A DNA stretch of 64,000 nucleotides from Malachius bipustulatus. Lineage: Eukaryota > Arthropoda > Insecta > Coleoptera > Melyridae. Both the position numbers and the translations under genes were made by a program. Positions 53,396 through 64,000 of this stretch are shown here, piece after piece. The stretch spans positions 15,748,001 through 15,812,000 of the forward strand of contig OU342631.1 of the NCBI GenBank assembly GCA_910589415.1, in the 5' to 3' direction. The notes under the pieces are model-generated. The model saw only the letters and a list, made by a program, of their open reading frames with translations. It was not told the DNA's origin and ran no database searches. Within the stretch, counting starts at the first letter, position 1. Each line of letters opens with the position of its first letter.

Positions 53396-56300
53396 CGAAC
53401 AATAATACGAATTTCAAGTGCTAGTATACTTAACTAGTCGGCGATAACACAGTGCAAAACTGCTGTCTGGTGGATAAATGCGGTAGGTTTATTTTGTTTG
53501 CTCGACAAATTATTGAATATTGAACCGGTTTTGTAGGAAGAGACATAGTCGAGATAATATATAATTATTAATGTATAGGTCAATTTGTTAGTAATTTGAT
53601 GCAAAAAAATTGCATTTATTTTTTTCATCAAAAAAATTAATTTAAATTCAAAATTGATTGATAATCTATAGATTTGTATAAATAGTTAATTGCCAAGTAT
53701 ATATACAAACAGGATGTTTATTTACTTTATTTAAAAAAAAGCTACCCTCAATTTTATAAATCAGGAGAACACCCCAGTTTTCTATCGTGAGGCGGACATA
53801 TTTCACTCACTCAAAATTGTCATCGTGCAAATTATAGGCACCTCTTGACTCCCAATTCCATCTACCTACCACAAAGTATTATGACACTGCGTTGTGATAA
53901 GTCATAGTAAAGAGAATTTCAGTAGAATGCAAGGGCACTTCTTATTTCCAAATCGATTGATTTTTACGGAAGTTGCAAACAAGTTGAAATTACAATTTTT
54001 AATTTTCATGGAAGCTTTTAACTTTCAAAAACGGATCATGATATCGACAAATGGCTTAGGTACATGTTTCTATCCTAACGTTTTATGTGGTATCTTATTC
54101 ACGTTCAAATACAGCGTTATGATCAAAAACAGAAATTCCCCCCCTCCCAAAAAAAATTGAAATTAAAAAAAAAACGTAAAAACCTCTTAAATAAACCGTA
54201 AAAATTAATCGATATAAAAACACGAAACGCCATTGTATTTCTGGTGGAATTCCGTCTAAAATAATCGATAACGCCCCGTAACATTTTGTGGTAGATGGCG
54301 CTGGCAGTGCGGAGGTTACATGATTTCAATTATTATTATTTTGAGGGGTTGAAAATTTCTCCCTTGTAATTGAAATCGCGATCTCCTCCCGATTTCTTAA
54401 ATCACTCATATGTTATTGAGTTATTGAGGGTGGCTTCTTTTCTAATGAACACCTTATACGTATAAGATCAAATTCAGGCTGATGGATAAAAAATATTGCT
54501 TTGGTATAAATAGTTATTTTTGTAATTAGTAAGCGAAATTGAACTTTGGTGCTTTTTTTGTGTCGGCTCTCGCCTCGACATAAAATAATACGAAGGCACC
54601 GTAATTTCGCGCTCGAGATGCATACAAAATGTTTTAGACAACTTTATTGAAAAAATCGAAATAATAATCATAAAAATGACGCAAATAAATAATTAATTTA
54701 GTGCAAACTTGCTTGTTTCTTTGTTGTTGAGGTAGTAAAAATAGGCTTCCTAGTAGCGTGCACGAATTACTTCGCGCATGCTTCTGAGTAAACATCAGAA
54801 TAGAGTGCCATATTTCATTCGGATATTGATGAAAAAATGTCATCATTATTTGACGGCTGTCTTAAAAAAAATATATCACGTAACTGTGTATCTCAATTCC
54901 ATTTACCTATTTAATTATTTTGAGGATATAACACGGCAGGAATGCTTTGTGAATACGGGCAAAAATATGTTTTCAAAATTATGTATCATTTTGGTATTAT
55001 TGTCGACAGTAACTCAATTTTGAAATTATAAAAGTAACATAATAATTATTTTCTTACGTTTCCTGTCGCTTGTCTCCCTAAAGCGTAACTGGTAATTCAA
55101 CAGGGATGGATGCCGCCATCTATCGATGGCGGTGCAAACGTACGAACTAAAAGGAGTTGTAGGAAGTTCTAAGAAGTTTTCTATAATTTCTTATTGCAAT
55201 GAACCGCGGCATCTTCATTTAGATCCACTCTACAGGAAAGTTGTGGGAATCCTCTATTTATCCTATCTCTTATAACACCGAGTACAGACCTTTAAGTTCT
55301 TCTTTCGCTTTGTAACGACGAAAACTTTTTTCTGTATTGAATGTTGATCCGCCCAATTTTGCGTTACTACAAAAAGAATGGTTCTGAAGGAAACAATCGA
55401 TAAAAAAATAGGAAAATCTCAAATCAAAACTGAGAAAATGACGTCAAAACAAAATTAAATTGAAAACCACAACTACTTATTAGTGTATACTTTATTACAA
55501 GTAAAGCACCTCTTGTTTTCGTGATAAAACTAATTAGCTACATCTCGGGTAGGTAACTCTGTAAAAAATAAAGTTGGAACGCAGCCTTTTTGAAAAAGAG
55601 GAGAAATCGGAGATAGATATCTTACGCAATTGATGCTTCTTATTTTATGATTAGAAACACGTTACAATCCCTAAAATCAACCAGAAGTTTTGTCGCTACA
55701 AAATATAATTCCATAGATCACCGACCTGATTTTACCACGCCTGAAAAGCGAAAAAGCATCCTTTTTATACCCACTCAATCTTTTACAGTGACTTTAATTA
55801 AATCAAACATAGTAATGTTGCGCCTCTTCGCGTCCCTTCACTAAGGAGAGTTTTTTTCCCCTTAAAACTTAGCGCCCGTACGAATTTTTATTTATCTTCT
55901 ATTATTTTATATTTTACTTTTCTTTTTTCATTTTCTTGAAATTTCAGGTAAATAAATACCTAACCTGATCAAAGACATGACTTAGTGAAGGGGCGCTAGT
56001 GGAGGGGAATTATCGTCGCGAAGGCGCACCATTACCCCAAACATTTGGCATTATTAGAGATGGGGGCACGGTTTCTGTTTCGACCGTCGAACAGCAAGAG
56101 TTAACTACTGTTGTATGAACTTAAAACAAAATTCATTTTTCTTTTCTGTTTTTTTATTCATTTCTCTTTTGTCGCCGGCGGGTGCCTCGTTCCGTGACCT
56201 TAGTAAAGTTGTTGACGGTTTTGCACACCCACATTATATAAAACTAATTATTATTTATTATTTTTTTCTTTAAATTATTAATAACCTATTAGTTCAAGTG

Positions 56301-56562
56301 TAAAGGAAAAATTTTATACGACACACTCATACTATTTTAGCGTGAGGTACCCTAGGATGGATTGTTTTGTAGCATAAAAGGGACATCCTGTATTCATATA
56401 ATCATCATATGCTTAAATATTTTTTAATTATTCAGTAATCATAAATGCAGAGCTAGCGGTATCGATGTCGTTGGCGTAGAGTCTGAAGAAAAAAATTATT
56501 ATCGATATACCTATTAGTCTTTTCTCAAATAAACTCGGTAAAGACAAAAATAATACAATATA
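53396..56562. other. Gene-poor region with small palindromes
   Basis: No gene recognised. Holds a perfect 8-bp-arm palindrome, CCGCCATC-TATC-GATGGCGG (55113-55132), an AGATGGCGC motif (54293-54301), and at 54944-54961 a TTTGTGAATACGGGCA block identical to the end of the MITE at 20846-20994, probably an eroded copy. Confidence 0.4.
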
Positions 56563-57323
56563 CAGGGTGTTAATGAATAGGTGTTACAAACTTAAAGATC
56601 CTGTAGGAAATGAAGCAAAAATTGGTGAAAAATTTTCTGTAGACATGGGTCGTTGGAGCTTCAGTTTTCGAGATACAGGGTGTTAAAGTTATTCGAAAAA
56701 TTTAACATTTCTTGAATAGGTATCTAAAAATTAACTGGTCAGAATTGTTGTACCAATTTCCGAGATACTTCACAATGTAGAAACTCGTACAAGGTAAAAT
56801 ATCATAAAAATCAATCCTATTGAGTTTTTCCAGAAATTAATCATTTTTGTGATCGTTATTGAAGAATGGTGTTACATTACAAAAAGCTTGCATAGATTGC
56901 TAATAATATAATTTTAAAAAATAGGAATAAAAATTATGATGACTTTTCTCCTCTAAACAAAACAAGGTATCCAAAAATAACAAATTTCCATTAAAGTCAG
57001 TGGCGTAGATATTTAATAAAGAAGGTAACAACACATGCACCAATCTCTGCCACTGGATTGAAGAATTCTTCAATGGCAGTATCAAAGCAAATACTTCAAT
57101 TTATACGACAGCACAGCTGTCAAAAATTTCGAGTTATTCTGACTAGCCATTTTTTATATATTTAAAAAATAATAAATTTTTCAAAGAACTTTAACATCTC
57201 GAAAGTTTTTTTAAGTATCTCGAAAATTAAAGCTCCAACGACCGATGTCTATAGGAAATTTCTCGCCATTTTTTTGCAGTTTCTAACATGATCTTAAGTT
57301 TGTAACACTTCTTCATTACCCTG
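56563..57323. mobile_element. TA-flanked inverted-repeat MITE
   Basis: 761 bp, begins CAGGGTGTTAATGAA and ends TTCATTACCCTG, flanked by TA (56561-56562, 57324-57325). Inner arms share AGCTCCAACGACC and TTTCGAGATAC-like blocks in inverted order. No coding capacity. Confidence 0.75.
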
Positions 57324-57779
57324 TATAGTGTATTATGTCTAAAAGTCACTGAATTTTGTTGTATTCGTGCAGAAAATAGCAATAAGGTGTCTATGATGGG
57401 TGCTTATACATATACATAATTTAAAAGAAACTAGTTATTCCTAATCATAAATAATTATTTAATTAATTTCTATAGGTTGGTACCTATTAATTTATTTACA
57501 TTTTACACTTCAGTATAATTTATAAACAAACATATTTAAAAATAGAGGTACACAATTTGTCAGTAATTAAAAAAGCGTTTCTAAATAATCTAAAACTAAA
57601 TGGTGAATGAAAAAATATTTACAACAGTCGATTATTAATAATATTCTAACAAGCAAAAGTCAATATCACAATTATTTTAGAATTACTTCTAATAGAGTAA
57701 CATGAAAATTAATCGCAAAAAGTTGTAAAAAACACAACCGTTTACAATACTTTTAAATATGACACACAGAGAACATTCT

Positions 57780-60702
57780 TCAGAAGTCTTCGAATAGCTT
57801 CAGCTCGTCTTCTTCTAGAGATCTTGCGGATTTCCAATCACTTTCGGGATAATCGTCGAAATTACTCGCGTCTCCATCGTATAAAACTTTGGGCACTATT
57901 GGAGTCTGAAAACAAAAATCAGATAAAGATTAATTTGGATATAACTTCTGACGTTAAAAGTCTTCTTATCATACTATGTATAACAGCTCAATCATCACTA
58001 TTAAATTTTAGACCTTATATTACGAGACTTTGATAAATTAAAGGACAATATCATAAAGACAATGCGACATTACCTTGAATATTTTTAAGGGTAGAAAGAA
58101 ACATGAAAGGGGGTTTCCAGGAAACAGGAAAGGTTTGCAGTTCATATTATTCCTAAGTATTGAATTGCATGCACAAGCTTTAGAGACAAGGGCGACATTT
58201 CCAAACAATCCACTGTCAACAACTCTTCAAGGTTTGTAATGATTAATTTAAAGGAATACAGTTCGAATTTTAAATCAATTTTTTTGTAGCAGGACTTCAC
58301 TAGTTTATAGAAAAATTGTTTTAAGGAATAAAAGTACACATAGACATAATATGTCCGGAACAGCTTAGAAAAAAAGATAAAGGGTGTTGAAAAAAAAAGT
58401 TCAGTATTCGACGCATAAGTTTGGCATTTCTTAAGATTTTAATTTTATACCAACACCAAGAGGTTATTTACTATAATTTAGATAACACAAAATAAAATAA
58501 AAAAACATGGGTGAAAAAATTCATCAGTGGCGCAGATACAAGGCTTATCACCCCTTTTTCGCCCAACAACTTCTACGCCTATGGACTTACAAGACCACGT
58601 TGGGGATTCCATGGATATTTCTCACAAAAAAAGGTATATTTATAAATATTCGAAATTCCCCATATGTTTTAAATAAATTGAGTCTAAACTACCTCAAACC
58701 ACTTATTTTGCTGTAGAAAATCATGGACTTTTTAAATTATTATTTGATATCAAAAAATATCAATTAATATCGAAAAATGAGCTTATTTTTGCGGTATAAT
58801 GAAATTTAGACTCAATTTACTTAAAAACTAGAGGGAATTTTGGATATTCATAGGTATACCTTATTTTTTTTTAAATCTACAAGGAATCCAACGCTGATAA
58901 GTAAAGTCTTGTAAGTCCATTGTTGAGCAAAAAAACAGAAAAAGAAAGCAACACCCTGTATTTTTTTCCAAGCTTTTCCGGACATATGTTTATGGGAACT
59001 TTTATTGCTTAAAACAGGTGTTGCTATAAGCTAGTGAAGTCCTGCTGCAAAAGATACTCACCCTGCATTAAAACAATTTTACCTAAAACGATATTAGGTA
59101 AATTCAGACCAGTTGTCTCTTAAGTTCCTTCCAACATTTTTGAACAAAAATGAGAAAGAATTGTAATATTTTTACATATTTATTAGGTTTTCTCTTAAGC
59201 CGATAATTAACTTTTCTTATTCCTTTTTAACCTCTAGCTCAATATTCTTAATAAACTAATGCATATTTGCTTTTAGAAAGATTTTAAATGTAAAATAATT
59301 AAAGAAAACCGTAGAATAAGACAAAATGCAACACTGGAAGGACGTTGCATTGAAAATCTAACAAATCGTGGCGAATATTCATAAGATTGCAAAAATTTCA
59401 GATAATTTTTTAATCAGACTCAACCTTTCCACTCTTCCTGACTCTCTTTCCTGACTTTTTTGTTGCCCAGCAATGCCCTTTTTTGTTAGTTTTAATACGC
59501 ATAAAATGAAGATCCAAAAATAGGAAATGAAAACCGCATTTTCTCGTTTGTAGGTATTTTTGAGCAGCTATTATTCTTTATGTTCTCATGTAAAATGTAT
59601 TTTATGAATTCTGTATATAAATAAATCTATTTTCGATTCCTAATATCGAATAACTCATACGCGCCTCCCAAAATCCAAAAATGTGAATTATGGAAATAGC
59701 TTAGAACACATTTTGGTTGCACATTTAGTCAGGACATCAAAGTGTCTTATTGATTTAGAAAATGACAGTCGTAATTATATATCGGTTCAAAAATAAGCGC
59801 CATATGAATTCAATAATTTGAATGCCATACATAAATAAATCATAGCATGTAATATGTAATAAATCAGAAAATATAATATATTTAAACGCGTGTGGAACAG
59901 TAATGAAATAATTAAATTATATACATTAATTATAAGTAAGTAATGTACCTTAAGCTTTTTACGTAAAACTTCTTGCCAGTCAATTCCTTTAAACCACCTA
60001 TGCCTTTTAACATCCTCAGCTCCGCTCTAAAAATAAATAATAATTAATTAAACTACCACCAAAATAGTATGTAAATTAAAAGAGTAGCCAAATTTGATTC
60101 ATAACCTACCTTCATATTTCCTAATCTTTTCGTCCTATCTTGAATTAGTAGTTTCTTTATAAGATCTTTGGCAATAGGGTCCAAGTGTTTGGCCCAGTCG
60201 ATTTTTCCACTTAAAATTTTCTCATAAATGCCAAACGGGTTATCGTCATAGAAAGGCGGATACCCTGCTAGCATCTCATAAATTAGGACACCTGTAAGTA
60301 TGGGAATATACAAATATTGCATGGACTAAAAAACTGATCTACCTACCTAAAGCCCACCAGTCGACAGCTTTATTGTGACCTTTACTTTGAATTATCTCAG
60401 GTGCGAGATATTCAGGCGTGCCGCACAGAGTCCATGTCCTGTCTGTGAGTTTTTTCGCGAAACCGAAGTCTGTGATTTTTAGGTGACCTTCTTTGTCCAG
60501 GAGGAGATTTTCCGGTTTCAGGTCTCTGTACACTATGCTTTTGGAGTGGAGGTATTCCAGGGCGGCTACGATTTCGGCGCTGTAGAAATTTGCCGTTGTC
60601 GCGCTGAAACGACCTGCGTTCCGCAGATATGAGAAAAGTTCACCACCACACACGTACTCGAAAAGCATGAAAATGCACATTTCGTCTCTTCCACACCACA
60701 GC
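57780..60702 (-). CDS. Pka-C3: cAMP-dependent protein kinase catalytic subunit, PRKX/Pka-C3 type (3' part)
   Basis: Minus-strand exons: 60702-60347, 60291-60110, 60026-59949, 57905-57780; upstream exons (glycine loop, VAIK lysine) lie outside the window. The visible 247 codons contain [12 protein letters not shown], the catalytic loop [16 protein letters not shown], the activation loop [15 protein letters not shown] with its phospho-Thr position, and [21 protein letters not shown] and [10 protein letters not shown] are features of the PRKX/Pka-C3 branch rather than the PKA-C1 type. The C-terminal AGC tail has [17 protein letters not shown] and ends in ELKLFEDF, giving the terminal F-x-x-F motif. 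The enzyme is a Ser/Thr kinase normally held inactive by cAMP-binding regulatory subunits. The 2-kb last intron contains a palindromic repeat. A poly(A) signal (TTTATT on the plus strand) is at 57491-57496. Confidence 0.92.
58286..59051. repeat. Palindromic repeat in the kinase intron
   Basis: Inverted arms of about 110 bp at 58286-58400 and 58940-59051, sharing GCAGGACTTCACTAG, ATATGTCCGGAA(C/A)AGCTT and GGGTGTTG. The right arm ends in a CACCCTG motif as in the CAGGGTG family. Probably an eroded member of that family. Confidence 0.65.
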
Positions 60703-63700
60703 CTGAAAAAATAATTATCATTCGTTAGATTCTTTTTTTTTTAAGAATAGTACAGGGATAATTTATATCTCAAGTTTTAATTTTATGAGATACATGAAAA
60801 AAGTCAATTGTCTTTGTAAAAAATATATCTTTTCTATGATTTTTTGAATACTTAATATAATTAAGGGAGCAAATATTATAAGTCGGCGACAAAAGACTGT
60901 TACAAGATAAATTATTATGGTAAAAAAATCATTCGTGCAAATTCGGCATTAAAAAAAAATAAGCATTATTCTTCATTCAGGTGGTTTAGAGGTCAAGACG
61001 GCCGACAAAAAAGGTAAAAATAAAAAATAGTTATAGTTATATAGTTTAGTTACGTAGGTAGGTAGTTTGTTAACATAAATTTGATATCAAAACAAAGATA
61101 TCTCATAATATTATGAACATTTATAAATACTATAATAGCAGAACAACCTAATTTTTTTATTTATTGAATATCATTACCACAGAATATGACGTAGGATACG
61201 AAGAACTATGACGTCTAATTTGTTTTGAGTTGATGTTAATTAATATCGAAACGAAGATATCGAAGATGATTAAATTAATTTAACAAATAAATGTTAATTA
61301 CAGGTAGGACCAGATTATTTTTAATAATTTATTCGAGTAGCTGTTATAGCAATACGTAATATGACGTCAAAATTAAGAGCTGTGACGTATAGAATTTATT
61401 ACAGACAAGCGTCAAAACAAACGAAATCAAGATTATAAAAAGTGAAGGTAAGAATTTGTAGCTATCTATCTATAGGTTAGACAGAATCAATTGAATTTCA
61501 GTACCGGTTTTTGTTTTTATTTATTTATTTATTTATTTACTTAATTATTGCTTGCTATTATAAATAATGAAGACTTAAAAAAGTAATAGATATTTGCTTT
61601 AAAAATTTGTATAAGTGGTAACGCTGTAATTAATAACAATCACGAAAAATAATTTAATTGATTTATAATTAAAAATAATGGTAGTGTGGTATAATGGTAA
61701 TATGAAAGCAATCAGGATTACTAAATGGTCCTTCAGTTATTTTTTCAATGATTACTACCTATGAAGGTTGTAATTATCAAAATCAAAGCATCGATACCTG
61801 AAGGTGCATTCGAGACCTGACCTAGAAAGTCATTGGTGCTTTTAATTTAATCTTGAGTCAACATTAAATGCAATATGATTGTATCAGTTAACAAATCAAT
61901 AAAATACTTGCGACTGTCATCATCGTTAAATTAACTCACTTATTTAACACTTTAGACATGACACTTTGTCAAGGAACTCGTTTTCAGTAGAGTACCTTGA
62001 TATAAAATTATGATAAAGAGTACGGAAGCCATTTTTCCTCTCTTTCCGATCGGTAGCGATCTGAGAGAGAATAAGCCATCTCCATTCAATATAGTGACTT
62101 TGTGGTTAAATCTCATTCCTGACAATCCTGACAGCTGTGGTGGGGCGGTTTACTTGCAAGTTACATGGGCGTTACCAGAAAATGTTCAATTATTGTGTTT
62201 TATATATTTATTTATATTTTGTTTTATACTTTTTTATTACTGATCTTCAATAAATAATTAATAATTAAATAAACCTGCATCATTTTCTGATGTAGGCTTA
62301 TGCGTTTGTATCTGCAACGTCGTAAAAAGAGAAAAATGACACTAACATTTCATACTCTTAAACAATAAAAATTTGACAATATCCACGTATGTACTCTGGT
62401 TTCTAGTGATATGTTCCAAATCACCAATCAGTACCTGAAATTTAACTTAAAGAATACCTGCATTCCATTTCGCAGCTGCTGGTAGAAATTCATCCAAACA
62501 GCGCGTAATGAAACCGAGAAGACCGTCACGATCATATTTAAAACAACGGGGTACCGTTCTCTCCACAGGTGGGTCCCGTTTTTTCTCAGTTCCCATGAAG
62601 CTCGTGTGCACGAGTCTGTATAGGACAAGAAATGGGCGTTTAGAGATGGATCCGCGATAGTTTGGGGATGATATCCGGATTCAAAGAGCTTTTAGAGGTG
62701 GATCCATAATGGACGAATTTGGACGAAATAAATTTGAAAATTTGAAAAAGCGCCCGTGTCGTTCAGAAAGCATTATTATTACCTAAATGATTCCTTCTCT
62801 CAAGAGAATAAATGTCTTCTCTCGAATCTCAGTTTCGCTTTTTCGAGAATAACAGTTCCCTTTTTGACACCAACATCTCACATATTCCTGATGCAAAAAG
62901 GGTATTTAAGGCTATTATTTCGGTCTCAGAACGAATAAGCTAATTGATGGACTGTCTCTAGGATAAATGTCTCCCTTTAATTCTTGATCACGATGGAAAG
63001 ATTCTCCATCATTACAATTCAGGAGAAAAAATCAGGAATTCGACAAAACTAACGGACAAATCGATAAACGAAAGTCAAAAACAAAAACCTGATTAAACCT
63101 TAATCGGGTAATGTATTCACCAAAGACCCCATTTGAACAGGTACAGGCCGTCTTTTCACCCTCCCGACGTCACCTCTATGATTCAAATACGGCTTCTGCT
63201 AATATCTAGATATCACAACACAATTGTTTAAACAAAGAGATTAATTAGCACACGATGAGGTTACATGTTTTATAATTCCAACAGAAAAATACGGAATCCT
63301 CGGTTGCCAGATCTACTCCTTACTTAGGTAAATTTTAAGCAAATTTCCGATAAGTCCCTGAATTAAGCCCTTCGACAAATAGCCTCACTTGGCAACCTTG
63401 CCCTGCGTCTATTTAACTTTCAGATTTACCCGGAAGAACTCATCATCTCGCCCCAAAAAATTTACCCTTGCTGGTAGGTGACCCGTAATATCTTAAGACT
63501 TTACAAATTGCCTAATACCCATAAATAGTGAAATAATATGGGGATAAAAACAGGATCATGCATAAATTTAAATATATGTATATTCTTATTCATATTTGAG
63601 AGAAACAGTAACGTTTCCAATTATTACATTAAATATCTTCCCTAATTTTACAGAAATCGATTAATATTGGAGGTTAGCTTAATAAAAAAAAAAGCGCACG

Positions 63701-64000
63701 CTACACTATTACCTACCTAAAAATAAATATTTTATAAATTATTAATAAAAAAAAAATACTGAATGTGGTATCGCTGGCAAAATGCATTTAATATTTTATA
63801 ATTTCCTATGACTATATAATAGCGATTAGATAGTCACCCCTCCTTATAGAAGATAATCTCATATGGCAGAAATTTCAGTTTACAGTTTATCATATACCCA
63901 AAAAATGAGCCTGTTTTTGAATAAATATTTCAATTTATAAAATTATAAAAATACTATAGAAAATTCTGGCTGAGAAGTCCACATCACACATGGCCAGACC
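60703..64000. other. Intronic or upstream sequence of the kinase gene
   Basis: No further kinase exon was found, so this is probably a long intron. It contains a (TTTA)n run near 61515 and a duplicated block (about 61160-61260 and 61330-61430) carrying four TGACGT motifs (61187, 61209, 61362, 61383). The one at 61362-61369 is a full TGACGTCA. The frames at 62010-62243 and 62428-62628 have no recognisable features. Confidence 0.4.
61187..61388. promoter_or_regulatory. Cluster of cAMP-response-element-like motifs
   Basis: Four TGACGT sites in about 200 bp, including one consensus palindrome TGACGTCA (61362-61369). They occur as pairs in two diverged copies of a ~175-bp tandem duplication. These match the CREB/ATF consensus. 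Function is inferred; chance occurrence in a duplicated block is possible. Confidence 0.35.

Noticed and set aside
1..64000. CRISPR arrays, operons, ribosome binding sites
   Set aside because: Spliced eukaryotic genes; no regularly spaced direct repeats of CRISPR type.
60703..64000. N-lobe exon of the kinase
   Set aside because: No glycine-loop or VAIK-like coding stretch in the correct strand and phase was seen.

Overview
The window is AT-rich animal DNA, almost certainly from an insect. The evidence is short GT-AG introns, an intact OTU/reverse-transcriptase retroelement, Tc1/mariner, pogo-like and Harbinger-like elements with TA or TAA/TTA target duplications, and protein-coding genes of clear metazoan families. 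I cannot fix the order from sequence alone. Spliced models were built by hand from splice signals and reading phase. For the complete models the summed exon lengths divide by three, which supports them.

Layout: (1) 1-24510, plus strand: three consecutive DH-PH (RhoGEF) paralogues, called A (3' end only), B and C here. Gene C has one DH domain followed by three PH domains, and its introns are packed with transposons. (2) 16748-22682, inside gene C: a Tc1/mariner-type element with a dead transposase. It was entered by an apparently intact non-LTR retrotransposon (OTU protease, C2H2 finger, RT, CCHC, PD-(D/E)XK endonuclease; 15-bp target duplication; 3' poly(A)) and by a small TTA-flanked MITE. 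(3) 24511-31911: gene-poor, with MITEs. (4) 31912-33831: single-exon CEP78 orthologue. (5) 34404-44915, minus strand: two more DH-PH paralogues, D (with a long disordered N-terminus) and E (the most degenerate). (6) 45250-46990: relic of a PIN/FEN1-like nuclease family that also supplies the ORF of the foldback element at 8168-10264. (7) 48491-51584, minus strand: complete 311-residue CRAL-TRIO lipid-transfer protein with a foldback element in an intron and a Harbinger-like element just upstream. (8) 57780-60702, minus strand: 3' part of a PKA catalytic subunit of the PRKX/Pka-C3 type. Its upstream intron carries a duplicated cluster of cAMP-response-element motifs.

The five DH-PH genes share intron positions and phases, so they are one locally duplicated family arranged as two convergent blocks (A, B, C forward; E, D reverse) around CEP78. 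The rest of the window is largely explained by inverted-repeat transposons, several nested, with defined target-site duplications.
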